A stretch of DNA of 24,266 bases from Rubrobacter sp. (GTDB taxonomy: Bacteria > Actinomycetota > Rubrobacteria > Rubrobacterales > Rubrobacteraceae): the NCBI GenBank assembly GCA_016781725.1, contig JADDPU010000375.1, positions 3,879 through 28,144 on the forward strand, given 5' to 3'. The notes below the pieces were generated by a model. That model made no database searches. It had not been told where the DNA came from and saw only the letters and a program-made list of their open reading frames with translations. The translations under genes and the position numbers were made by a program. Positions within the stretch are counted from its first letter, which is position 1, and every line of letters starts with the position of its first letter. Shown in pieces: positions 1-6,411 of this stretch.

Positions 1-2
1 TA

Positions 3-107
3 GTCGCCGACGGCGGCTCAAGCGACGCCACCCCGGATCTCGTCCGACCCGGCACCGACGCCCTAACCCTGCCCCCCAAGCCATCCTCCATGCCGCCAAC
101 GCCCTGA
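3..107 (+). CDS. possible C-terminal tail of an upstream gene (partial)
   Basis: One frame is open from the window edge to a TGA at 105-107 and would encode a Ser/Pro/Asp-rich tail ending in SSMPPTP. Proline-rich low-complexity tails are common at the ends of actinobacterial proteins, but no domain is visible. The only support is that the frame is open and that a promoter-like AT-rich stretch follows immediately. It could equally be non-coding. Confidence 0.22.
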   Translation, partial: VADGGSSDATPDLVRPGTDALTLPPKPSSMPPTP

Positions 108-123
108 CCACCCACAATATATC

Positions 124-129
124 TATAAT
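124..129 (+). promoter_or_regulatory. TATAAT -10 box
   Basis: A perfect TATAAT sits in an AT-rich island (about 116-139) inside otherwise GC-rich DNA. It lies 31 nt before the TTG at 155 of the nucleotidyltransferase remnant, which has its own GGAGG at 143-147. No clear TTGACA-like -35 is visible. It is probably the old promoter of the remnant. Confidence 0.45.
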
Positions 130-154
130 ACCTAATAGAGATGGAGGCTACGTC

Positions 155-412
155 TTGCTTGGGCTTGGGGGGCTGCCCGGGGCGGTTTTCTCTGGGGTAG
201 AGTGGTTGACTCCGGCGGTTCGTTCGCAGACGGTGGCGCGGGCGATCGAGGGCGGGTTATCCGTGTACGAGGGAGGGGTCTGGTAGGACGTCGACGAGCC
301 GGAGGATTTGCTGCGCCTCGAGGAGGACCTCGGGGTGCGGCCGGAGCTCGCCCCCCGCACCGCGGAGGTTCTGAAGGGTTTAGGTGTCCCTGGTAGGCCG
401 AGAGAGAGCTAG
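155..412 (+). pseudogene. nucleotidyltransferase remnant (CofC/MobA-like C-terminus) interrupted by TAG
   Basis: From the TTG at 155 (GGAGG at 143-147, spacing 7) one frame reads about 43 codons, meets TAG at 284-286, and continues in the same frame to a second TAG at 410-412. The part after the stop begins DVDEPEDLLRLEEDLGV and later has APRT. This resembles the DVDTPEDL signature near the C-terminus of GT-A-fold nucleotidyltransferases such as CofC (2-phospholactate guanylyltransferase) and MobA-like enzymes. The two halves read as one protein (..YEGGVW-stop-DVDEPEDL..), so the TAG probably replaced a sense codon. Only about 85 codons remain, against roughly 200 in the family, and the N-terminal nucleotide-binding loop is absent. 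I read it as a decayed C-terminal fragment. The exact parent family is inferred. Confidence 0.5.
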
Positions 413-421
413 GGTGTTATC

Positions 422-1210
422 TTGGGCCGCGTGAACCTGCGGCCTTACCTGGAGCTCGCCGTGCAGACCGCCTACGAGGCCGGGCGGTTGACGCTCGGAC
501 ACTTCCGCACGGAGGCTGCGCGGCCTGAGTTCAAGCCGGACGGCACGCCCGTAACGGCCGCGGACAAAGAGGCCGAGAGGCTGATACGCGCCAGGATCCG
601 GGCCCGCTATCCCGGCCACGCCGTCGTCGGGGAAGAGTATGGAGAAGGGGAGGGGACCGGCCGGGACCACCGCTGGATCGTCGATCCCATAGACGGCACG
701 AAGGCGTTCGTGCGGGGGGTGCCTTTGTACGGCGTCCTGATCGGGCTCGAGATAGACGGGGCCTGCGAGGTGGGCGCCGCCTACTTTCCGGCCCTCGACG
801 AGATGGTCTGCGCCGCTACCGGGGAGGGATGCTACTGCGACGGCCGGCGCGTACGGGTGGCGACCACCGAGAGGCTGGCCGACGCCGTCCTCTCGTTCAC
901 CGATGCCGCGAGCTTCGCGGAGCACGGCCGGAAGCGGGAGTGGGAGCGTCTGCTCGCCGCCGCGGGCGCGGGGCGCGGGTGGTCGGACGCCTACGGCCAC
1001 GCCCTCGTCGCCACGGGCAGGGCAGAGCTCATGCTCGACCCCGTCGTGAACTACTGGGACTGCGGCCCGTTCCCGCCGATCCTGCGTGAAGCCGGCGGCT
1101 ACTTCGGCGACTGGTCCGGCGATGAGACCATCTATGGTGGCGAGGCGATAAGCACCACGCAGAGGCTGCTCCCCGAGGTGCTCCAGCTCATTCGGGAAGA
1201 CCGCCGGTAA
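422..1210 (+). CDS. hisN: inositol-monophosphatase-family phosphatase, probably histidinol-phosphatase
   Basis: A 262-residue Mg-dependent, Li-sensitive-type phosphatase of the FIG/IMPase superfamily. The metal-binding motifs are in order: GEEYGE near residue 72, WIVDPIDGT near 82-90, and WD..(9)..EAGG near 211-225. Length is typical. The sub-family of actinobacterial HisN proteins, which remove phosphate from L-histidinol phosphate in histidine synthesis, fits the SDAYGH segment and the overall pattern. An inositol-1-phosphatase or CysQ-like role cannot be excluded without a tree. The TTG at 422 was chosen because an AGGGTG lies 5 nt upstream; a GTG at 431 is the alternative. The gene converges on glnA, with a terminator hairpin between them. 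No histidine biosynthesis neighbours are in the window. Confidence 0.85.
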   Translation: MGRVNLRPYLELAVQTAYEAGRLTLGHFRTEAARPEFKPDGTPVTAADKEAERLIRARIRARYPGHAVVGEEYGEGEGTGRDHRWIVDPIDGTKAFVRGVPLYGVLIGLEIDGACEVGAAYFPALDEMVCAATGEGCYCDGRRVRVATTERLADAVLSFTDAASFAEHGRKREWERLLAAAGAGRGWSDAYGHALVATGRAELMLDPVVNYWDCGPFPPILREAGGYFGDWSGDETIYGGEAISTTQRLLPEVLQLIREDRR

Positions 1211-1278
1211 GGCGCTGCAGGCCCTCCGCCACCGTCGAAGGGCAGACATCCTCCGGTTTGCCACCAGAGCACGAGAAA

Positions 1279-1300
1279 GGGCGCGGCGAAGGCCGCGCCC
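1279..1300 (-). terminator. rho-independent-type hairpin between hisN and glnA
   Basis: GGGCGCGGC (1279-1287) and GCCGCGCCC (1292-1300) form a perfect 9-bp stem with a 4-nt loop. Read on the - strand it is followed by TTTCTCG, so it best serves glnA, whose stop lies 27 nt upstream. It also separates the convergent hisN transcript. Confidence 0.7.
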
Positions 1301-1301
1301 A

Positions 1302-1329
1302 AGACCTGACGGCTGATACCTGAAACCTA
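1302..1329. repeat. heptad repeat, copy A (3' end of glnA)
   Basis: On the - strand this reads as consecutive 7-mers of the form CAGGnnn with one variant, CAGCCGT. The run begins at the TAG stop of glnA and ends just before its terminator hairpin. A second copy lies at 23514-23548; a 24-nt core matches at 21 of 24 positions. Both copies sit immediately downstream of a minus-strand gene. Confidence 0.6.
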
Positions 1330-2658
1330 CAAGACGGGGAGGTACTTCTGGATCTCGTAGGGCGTAACCTGGACCCGGTACTCCTCGAACTCTTCCCGCT
1401 TGAGCTGCAAGAGGCGGGTGTAGGTGTGCTCGCCGAGGGTCTTGTAGAGGAGCTCTGAGTTCTCGGCCTCCTTTATGGCCTCGCCGAGGTCGGCGGGGAG
1501 GGACTGTATCCCCATCTTCTCGCGCTCCTCGGCGGAGAGGTTATAGAGGTTGCGTTCCATAGGCTCGGAGAGCTCGTAGCCCTTCTCGATGCCCTCGAGG
1601 CCCGCGTGAAGCAGCGCGGCGAAGCACAGGTAGATGTTTGCCGCGGGGTCGGGGCAGCGCAGCTCTATGCGGGTAGCCTGCTCCTGGCCCGGGTGGTAGA
1701 GCGGGACACGCACCAGCGCCGAGCGGTTGCGGCGGCTCCAGGCGATGTAGACCGGCGCCTCGTAGCCGGGAACCAGCCTCTTGTACGAGTTCACGTACTG
1801 GGCGAAGATGATCGAGATCTCGCGCGCGTGCCGGAGCTGGCCCGCTATGAACGACCTCGCCGTGTCGGAGAGAAAATACTCGTTGTCCGCGTCGAAGAAG
1901 GCGTTGGAGCCGTTCGAGAAGAGGCTCTGATGGGTGTGCATCCCCGAGCCGTTCTCCGTCATGATCGGCTTTGGCATAAAGGTCGCGTAGACGCCGTGCT
2001 GGGTGGCGATCTCCTTGACCGTGGTCTTATAGGTCATCACCTTGTCGGCCATCGTCAGGGCGTCGTCGAAGCGCAGGTCGATCTCGTGCTGGGAGATGCC
2101 GACCTCGTGGTGGGAGTACTCGACCCTGATGCCCAGAGCCTGCAGCGCCTGGACCGTGTCGCGCCTGAGCGCCGTCGCCGCGTCGAGCGTGGTGAGGTCG
2201 AAGTAGCTACCGTAGTCCAGCGGCGTGATGGAGGTGGAGTCCCTGAAGTAGAAGAACTCGAGCTCAGGTCCGCAGTAGAAGTTGTCGAAGCCCATCTCGT
2301 TGGCCCGCTCGACCGCGCGCCTGAGGACGTGGCGCGGGTCGCCCACGTAGGGGTCGCCGTCAGGGGTCCTTACGTCGCAGATCATGCGCGCCGTGGGCGC
2401 CTCCTGCGGGCTCCACGGGATGACCTTGAAAGTCGAGGGGTCGGGCATGGCGATCATGTCCGACTCCTCGATGGCGTTGAAGCCGGTGATGGAAGACCCG
2501 TCGAAGCCCATCCCGCCGTTGAGGGCGTCCTCGAGCTCCTCGACCGTGATCGCGAAGCTCTTGAGCGTCCCTAGCACGTCCGTGAACCACAACCGGATGA
2601 ACTGTACGTTGTTGTCCTGCGCCTGCTGCAACACGCCCTGCTTGTCGGCAGTCTCCAA
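1327..2658 (-). CDS. glnA: type I glutamine synthetase (GSI-alpha, Bacillus type)
   Basis: ATP-dependent condensation of ammonia and glutamate to glutamine; a cytosolic dodecamer in this family. Hallmarks are FDGSSI near 52, NGSGMH, NSYKRLVPGYEAP, and the C-terminal LGEH. The TTG at 2658 was chosen over an upstream ATG at 2721 because AGGAGG (2664-2669 on the complement) lies 5 nt before it and because the resulting 443 residues align without gaps to the N-terminus of Bacillus subtilis GlnA. It lacks the ~25-residue insertion of adenylylated GSI-beta enzymes, so it should be of the feedback-inhibited alpha type. However, the residue aligned with B. subtilis Arg62, the glutamine-sensing residue (FVRIEESD), is Ala here (FNAIEESD). 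It is transcribed divergently from the membrane-protein gene at 2937 and ends in a hairpin terminator. No GlnR gene is in the window. Confidence 0.96.
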   Translation of the reverse strand: METADKQGVLQQAQDNNVQFIRLWFTDVLGTLKSFAITVEELEDALNGGMGFDGSSITGFNAIEESDMIAMPDPSTFKVIPWSPQEAPTARMICDVRTPDGDPYVGDPRHVLRRAVERANEMGFDNFYCGPELEFFYFRDSTSITPLDYGSYFDLTTLDAATALRRDTVQALQALGIRVEYSHHEVGISQHEIDLRFDDALTMADKVMTYKTTVKEIATQHGVYATFMPKPIMTENGSGMHTHQSLFSNGSNAFFDADNEYFLSDTARSFIAGQLRHAREISIIFAQYVNSYKRLVPGYEAPVYIAWSRRNRSALVRVPLYHPGQEQATRIELRCPDPAANIYLCFAALLHAGLEGIEKGYELSEPMERNLYNLSAEEREKMGIQSLPADLGEAIKEAENSELLYKTLGEHTYTRLLQLKREEFEEYRVQVTPYEIQKYLPVL

Positions 2659-2936
2659 GCTTACCTCCTCGAATCTCTGCTCTCTGTATCTTGCCCCCGG
2701 CCGGGGGCTTTCCGGCATCAACGGCTATGATAGGAAGCGAACACGTCGGTTGAAATGGCCCGGCGTACAAGCCAGGGGCCAGAGATCGGCCCGATTCTGG
2801 GCCGAATGTACAAAAGGAACCCCGACGAGACTACCGCTGGTGGGGCGGCGCCGGTGTTTGGCGGCCGCTCGGGTTAGAATCAACTGTACTACAAGCGAAG
2901 CCAGCGCCGCCACGGCTAAGATGCTAAGGGGGAGAG
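2659..2936. other. divergent intergenic region between glnA and membrane-protein gene
   Basis: About 280 bp with the glnA Shine-Dalgarno at 2664-2669 and the + strand TAGAAT box at 2875-2880. On the - strand a TATCAT near 2727-2732 could be the glnA -10 box, but no convincing -35 accompanies it. I see no clear repressor palindrome. Confidence 0.4.
2875..2880 (+). promoter_or_regulatory. TAGAAT -10 box of the ETR-repeat membrane protein
   Basis: GGTTAGAAT at 2872-2880 lies 57 nt before the ATG at 2937. The same GGTTAGAAT string occurs before the 6349 reading frame, and close relatives occur before several other genes here. A Shine-Dalgarno AAGGGGGAGAG follows close to the start codon. Confidence 0.5.
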
Positions 2937-3758
2937 ATGAGCGACAGACCGGAGGATCGTCCCGAAGACCGGCGGAGGACGGGTCCCCTCGGGGACGACG
3001 CCGAGGAGACCAGGCAGGTGCCGTCGGCGCAGAACGATCCCGAGGCCACGCGCCCGGTGCCGACCCAGCGGGAGCAGGCATCCTCGGAGACGCGGCGGAT
3101 CCCGCAGCGCTCCTCCCACTCCGAGGACAAAGAGACGCGGGTGATCCGGACGCAGGGGACCTCCGACACGACAGGGGAGGCGAGGCCCTATCCGGCCGGC
3201 TACTTCGAGGCCGCCGAGGATCGCGAGGACCGGCTGCGAGACATGTACGGGGGGGTGGACTGGCTCGCGAGCTTCCTGGGGTTCGTCTTCACGCTGGTCG
3301 CCGCCGCGGTCTTCTCGCTCATCGCTGGCCTCGTGCTCGTGCCCTTGGGCTTCCCGCCGCAACTCGGTGGGGGTGAGATCGGGGCCGCCGTCATCACGGG
3401 CCTCGCCCTGCTTGGGCTTTTGATCTTCCTGGCCTTCTTCTTCGGCGGGTACGTGGCCGGTCGCCTGGCCCGCTTCGACGGCGGCCGCAACGGGGCGATG
3501 CTCCTCGTGTGGTGCTTTATAGCGGTCCTGGTCCTGGCCCTGGCCGCCGGGGTCTTTAGCGGGTTTTTGCCTCCAGGGCTCTCCGCGGGCGTCGGGAACC
3601 TGCTCGATGGGGCCTCCGCCATGGCCGGGGATCTCGCGGCCGCCGGCGCCGTCGGCATCGCCGTCGCCGTCGGCGCGCTCCTCCTGGCGCTCCTCGGCGG
3701 TTTTCTCGGCGGGCGCCTTGGCAGCCGGTACCACGCCGAGATAGATCGCTCGGCCTGA
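2937..3758 (+). CDS. four-helix membrane protein with N-terminal ETR-repeat tail
   Basis: 273 residues, not assigned to a named family. Residues 1-95 are hydrophilic, charged and probably disordered, and contain four copies of a (E/A)TRx(V/I)(P/R) motif with Thr at 25, 38, 52 and 67, spaced 13, 14 and 15 residues apart. Residues about 105-270 hold four hydrophobic segments rich in Gly/Ala, with small-residue glycine motifs in the last (LLGGFLGGRLGSRYH). The start is secure: AAGGGGGAGAG directly precedes the ATG, and a TAGAAT box lies upstream. The tail is predicted cytoplasmic by the positive-inside rule (Arg-rich, no signal peptide). The evenly spaced threonines look like phosphosites or docking sites for an FHA-domain or kinase partner, but that is inference. 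It precedes the topoisomerase gene, which has its own promoter. Confidence 0.85.
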   Translation: MSDRPEDRPEDRRRTGPLGDDAEETRQVPSAQNDPEATRPVPTQREQASSETRRIPQRSSHSEDKETRVIRTQGTSDTTGEARPYPAGYFEAAEDREDRLRDMYGGVDWLASFLGFVFTLVAAAVFSLIAGLVLVPLGFPPQLGGGEIGAAVITGLALLGLLIFLAFFFGGYVAGRLARFDGGRNGAMLLVWCFIAVLVLALAAGVFSGFLPPGLSAGVGNLLDGASAMAGDLAAAGAVGIAVAVGALLLALLGGFLGGRLGSRYHAEIDRSA

Positions 3759-3820
3759 CGGAGCGCGCCAGGCCCGGCCGCCCTGTGTAAGGCCTCACGG
3801 GGTTGGGGGCGCCGCTCCGC

Positions 3821-3826
3821 TATAAA
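3821..3826 (+). promoter_or_regulatory. TATAAA -10 box of the topoisomerase gene
   Basis: TATAAA lies in the 100-nt gap after the membrane-protein gene, 33 nt before the TTG at 3860. Transcription from here would begin near 3833, which rules out the upstream ATG at 3803 as the start of the topoisomerase made from this promoter. Confidence 0.4.
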
Positions 3827-3859
3827 GCGTCGCTGCGGCGTCGACGGAGGAGAAGTGTT

Positions 3860-4894
3860 TTGGGAGGACACATACTTTTGGAGACCGGCATCAGGCGCCT
3901 CGGCTCCAAGGAGGGCGGGTTTTTCTACCGCTACCCCGGCACGAACGAGGCCGTGCGCGAGGGGCGGGTACTCGAGCGCATCGAGAACCTGAAGGTGCCG
4001 CCGGCCTGGAGGGACGCGCGCATCGCCAGGAGCCCGTCGGCCAAGGTGCAGGCCGTCGGATACGACTCCGCCGGCAGGCTGCAGTACGTCTACAACGCCA
4101 GGTACAGGGAGCAGAAGGAGCGCGAGAAGTTCGAGCGGGTCCTGCGCTTCGCCGACGCCCTGCCGCGGATGCGTAAGACGACCAGCGATCACCTCAGGCG
4201 CAAGGAGCTCGGCCGCGAGAAGGTCCTCGCCGCGATGACGCGTCTGATGAACGCTGCGTACTTCAGGGTGGGCGAGGAGCGCTACGCCAAAAACAACAGG
4301 ACCTACGGCATAGCGACCCTGCGCCGCAAGCACCTTACCATCGAGGGCGACACCATGACCTTCGAGTACAACGGCAAGTGGGGTCAGGCGCAACGCAAGG
4401 TAGTCACCGACCGCCGGCTGCGCGAGGTAGTCGAGGAGTGCGCGGGGCTGACCGGCTACGAGGTCTTCAAGTACCTCGACGAGGGGGGCGGGGTCAGGGA
4501 CGTGAAGTCCAGGGACCTGAACGTCTACGTCAAGGAGGTGATGGGAGGCGAGTTCACGCCGAAAGACTTCCGCACCTGGGCTGGGACCCTGATCGCGGCA
4601 GTCCAGCTCGCCCGTCTCGGGCCCGTCGCGGAGTCAAAAGACGCCGAGAAGAACGTGCTCCAGGCCGTCGACGCGGTAGCCGAGCGGCTCGGGAACACCA
4701 GGGACATAGCGCGCTCTTCGTACATCAGCCCGCGGGTTATCGACCACTACCTCGAGGGTTCCGTGGTAGCCTACCATGGCGAGCACCTCGAGGAGGTTAT
4801 CGCCGCCGAGCAGGGCGACCTGACCGAGGGCGAGAGGGCCCTTCTCGAGCTGCTGAACAGAAAGCTCCGCCGCGAGCTCGGCAAGGCCGCGTAA
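3860..4894 (+). CDS. DNA topoisomerase IB
   Basis: A poxvirus-like bacterial type IB topoisomerase, which relaxes supercoils of either sign through a 3'-phosphotyrosine intermediate. The nucleophile is the Tyr of RSSYISP (residue 288 from this start, 307 from the ATG at 3803). Other core elements are YRYPG and PPAW near the N-terminus, YGIATLRRKHL (catalytic Arg/Lys region), and FTPKDFRTWAGT. Length 344 fits the family. The TTG at 3860 was chosen because GGAGGAG (3846-3852) lies 7 nt upstream and a TATAAA box at 3821 would put the RNA start after the ATG at 3803. A second TTG at 3878 behind GGGAGG is also possible. The extension from 3803 is Arg-rich and unlike the family. The 43-residue basic gene follows 22 nt downstream and may be co-transcribed. 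Confidence 0.92.
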   Translation: MGGHILLETGIRRLGSKEGGFFYRYPGTNEAVREGRVLERIENLKVPPAWRDARIARSPSAKVQAVGYDSAGRLQYVYNARYREQKEREKFERVLRFADALPRMRKTTSDHLRRKELGREKVLAAMTRLMNAAYFRVGEERYAKNNRTYGIATLRRKHLTIEGDTMTFEYNGKWGQAQRKVVTDRRLREVVEECAGLTGYEVFKYLDEGGGVRDVKSRDLNVYVKEVMGGEFTPKDFRTWAGTLIAAVQLARLGPVAESKDAEKNVLQAVDAVAERLGNTRDIARSSYISPRVIDHYLEGSVVAYHGEHLEEVIAAEQGDLTEGERALLELLNRKLRRELGKAA

Positions 4895-4916
4895 CAGGAC
4901 CGAAAGGGAGGCAAGC

Positions 4917-5048
4917 GTGAAGAAGGCGATAGCCCTGAAGCTGCTGAAGAGCAAGACGGCCCGGCGGCTCGCGATGAAGGCAGTAAAGAACGAGAACGTT
5001 CGCAAGGTGATCTTGAAGCAGGTTGGCCGCCGCCTGGCCGGCAAGTAG
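4917..5048 (+). CDS. small basic protein of 43 residues
   Basis: GTG at 4917 follows GGGAGG (4906-4911) with 5-nt spacing and reads 43 codons to a TAG at 5046-5048. The product begins KKAIALKLLK and contains 14 Lys/Arg but only one Glu, with a helical hydrophobic periodicity (pI well above 10). No Cys, no membrane segment. It lies 22 nt after topoisomerase IB on the same strand with no promoter visible between them, so co-transcription is likely. A small DNA- or RNA-binding or nucleoid-associated role would suit both composition and neighbour, but I do not recognise the family and this is inference. It is short enough to be missed by gene callers with a length cut-off. Confidence 0.68.
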   Translation: MKKAIALKLLKSKTARRLAMKAVKNENVRKVILKQVGRRLAGK

Positions 5049-5059
5049 CGGCGCCCGCT

Positions 5060-6205
5060 CTAGTCGGCGGCGTAACCCACCGAGGCCCGGGTCCTCCGCG
5101 CGAGGTCCCGCGCGACCTCCAGGGTGGAGCCCGTCTCCCGCCACACTTCGAGCTGGCGCACCGATTCGGTAGGTTCCTCGACCACGCTGCGCAGGCCCGA
5201 GAGATCCCGGTCCGTCGTCTCCGAGAGCCTGGTTACGAGGCTCCGGATGGCCGAGCGGGTCTCTACAGCCTCGTGGGTCTTGTGGTCGATGAACGCGCCT
5301 TCGAGCCCGTGGCGCTGCGCGCTCCACTTGTTCTCCTCTATCTCCCGGTTCGGTAAGATGGGCCAGAACTCTCCGGACTCGTGCTCGGCCTTCAGCATAT
5401 CGCACAGGGCGGCGGCGAAGGCCGCCAAAGCCTCGTTGCGCCTTAGGTCGGTCTGGGCGTCGAAGGCCCGGATCTCGACGGTGTCGAGCCCGGGATGGAG
5501 CCGCACGTCCCACCAGATCTCGCCCAGAGTGTCGATGAGGCCAGAGCGTTTGAGGTAGTCCACGTAGCCTGTGTACTCCTCCCAGGAGCCCAAGGGGCCG
5601 GGGAGCCCGGCGCGGTGGTAGGCGCGCGAGAACATCAGCACGCGGGCCGAGTGCATGTCCGTATACTCGCTCTGCCAGAACGGTGAATTCACGGAGAGCG
5701 CCAGCATGTGCGGCACGTACTCGCGCAGGCGGTTGAAGAGGTAGAGGGCCTTCTCGCGGCCCTGCACCGCGTAGTGGACGTGCAAAGAGAAGGTGTTGTT
5801 GCGCCGGATCAGCCACCCGAGCTTCCTCTTCAGGCGCTGGTAGTGGGGCTTGTCTATGATCTCCTGCTCCCGCCAGTCCCCGATCGGGTGCGTCCCGCTG
5901 GTGCCCAAGACCCTGCCCAGACGGTCGGCGTGCCCGAGCAGGACCCTCCGCCGCGAGGCCAGGTCCCCGACGACGCCGGCCGGCTGGGCGTGCACGCCGG
6001 TGTTCGACTCGATCTCGCAGTCGATCAGCTCCCCGGAGAAAAGGTGACCGGGTTCGACGGCGAGGATCTTCTGCGCCCCGTCCGCGAGCTTGAAGCTTTG
6101 CCGGTCGGCGAGCCACAGCTCCTCCTCCGCCCCAAGGGTCCCCTCGGGCGCGCCGGTCTCGAAGGCTGCTTCGGAGACGAGAGAGGGGTTCTGCGTGGTA
6201 CTCAA
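5060..6205 (-). CDS. GCS2-family carboxylate-amine ligase (YbdK / EgtA-like glutamate-cysteine ligase)
   Basis: 381 residues of the glutamate-cysteine ligase type 2 fold. Visible family blocks are LGAEEELWLAD near 24-34, ELIDCEIESNTG near 59-70, GTHPIGDWREQ, NNTFSLHVHY (His pair of the active-site sheet), and DTVEIRAFDAQTD. The family joins the gamma- or alpha-carboxylate of glutamate to an amine such as cysteine, using ATP. Members include YbdK (weak ligase) and EgtA (first step of ergothioneine synthesis); I cannot separate these by eye. The TTG at 6205 is the only nearby start. GGGAGG precedes it at unusually short spacing (3 nt). A TATACT box at 6274-6269 fits a leader of about 55 nt. It is divergent from the CitG-like gene and convergent with the small basic gene, with only 11 nt between their stops. 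Confidence 0.88.
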   Translation of the reverse strand: MSTTQNPSLVSEAAFETGAPEGTLGAEEELWLADRQSFKLADGAQKILAVEPGHLFSGELIDCEIESNTGVHAQPAGVVGDLASRRRVLLGHADRLGRVLGTSGTHPIGDWREQEIIDKPHYQRLKRKLGWLIRRNNTFSLHVHYAVQGREKALYLFNRLREYVPHMLALSVNSPFWQSEYTDMHSARVLMFSRAYHRAGLPGPLGSWEEYTGYVDYLKRSGLIDTLGEIWWDVRLHPGLDTVEIRAFDAQTDLRRNEALAAFAAALCDMLKAEHESGEFWPILPNREIEENKWSAQRHGLEGAFIDHKTHEAVETRSAIRSLVTRLSETTDRDLSGLRSVVEEPTESVRQLEVWRETGSTLEVARDLARRTRASVGYAAD

Positions 6206-6268
6206 GGTCCTCCCGGGTGATCTGTCCGGCCTCCTACCTGGTGGCCGGTCGCGCCGTTCATGCCGAGG

Positions 6269-6291
6269 AGTATATTACCCCGTCTGCGGGG
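6269..6291 (-). promoter_or_regulatory. TATACT -10 box and adjacent palindrome upstream of the GCS2 ligase
   Basis: On the - strand TAATATACT ends at 6269, giving a -10 of TATACT (6274-6269). Directly upstream, CCCCG (6278-6282) and CGGGG (6287-6291) form an inverted repeat around a 4-nt centre, placed between this box and the opposing TAGAAT at 6311. That is a reasonable site for a repressor shared by both promoters. The operator role is inferred. Confidence 0.4.
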
Positions 6292-6310
6292 AGAGTTATC
6301 TGGTCCGGGT

Positions 6311-6316
6311 TAGAAT
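6311..6316 (+). promoter_or_regulatory. TAGAAT -10 box of the CitG-like gene
   Basis: GGTTAGAATAGCG matches the promoter style of neighbouring genes. It lies 33 nt before the GTG at 6349, which has an excellent GAGGAGG Shine-Dalgarno. Confidence 0.5.
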
Positions 6317-6348
6317 AGCGCGGTCGAGAGTTAGAAGAGGAGGTATTC

Positions 6349-6405
6349 GTGGCGGCCGAAGTGAGAGAGAAGGCGCCGGGCGTCAACCTGGAGAGGGCCA
6401 TCTAG
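6349..6405 (+). other. 18-codon upstream reading frame, in frame with the CitG-like gene
   Basis: GTG at 6349 sits 5 nt after GAGGAGG (6337-6343), the best ribosome site in this region, and reads 18 codons to TAG at 6403-6405. The next codons are GAC CGC ATG, in the same frame as the CitG-like gene beginning at that ATG (6412). The ATG itself has no Shine-Dalgarno. The simplest reading is that the gene originally began at 6349 and a nonsense change created TAG. A leader peptide with reinitiation 6 nt later is the alternative. Confidence 0.55.
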
Positions 6406-6411
6406 GACCGC

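Noticed and set aside
1606..2574. 322-codon open frame antisense to glnA
   Set aside because: Arg/Val-biased translation with no family resemblance; a shadow of glnA codon usage in high-GC DNA.
3803..3859. Arg-rich N-terminal extension of topoisomerase IB
   Set aside because: It precedes or overlaps a TATAAA box and is unlike the family; TTG at 3860 has a better ribosome site.
3200..4393. 397-codon minus-strand frame across the membrane-protein and topoisomerase genes
   Set aside because: Low-complexity Arg/Pro/Ala translation opposite two well-supported genes.
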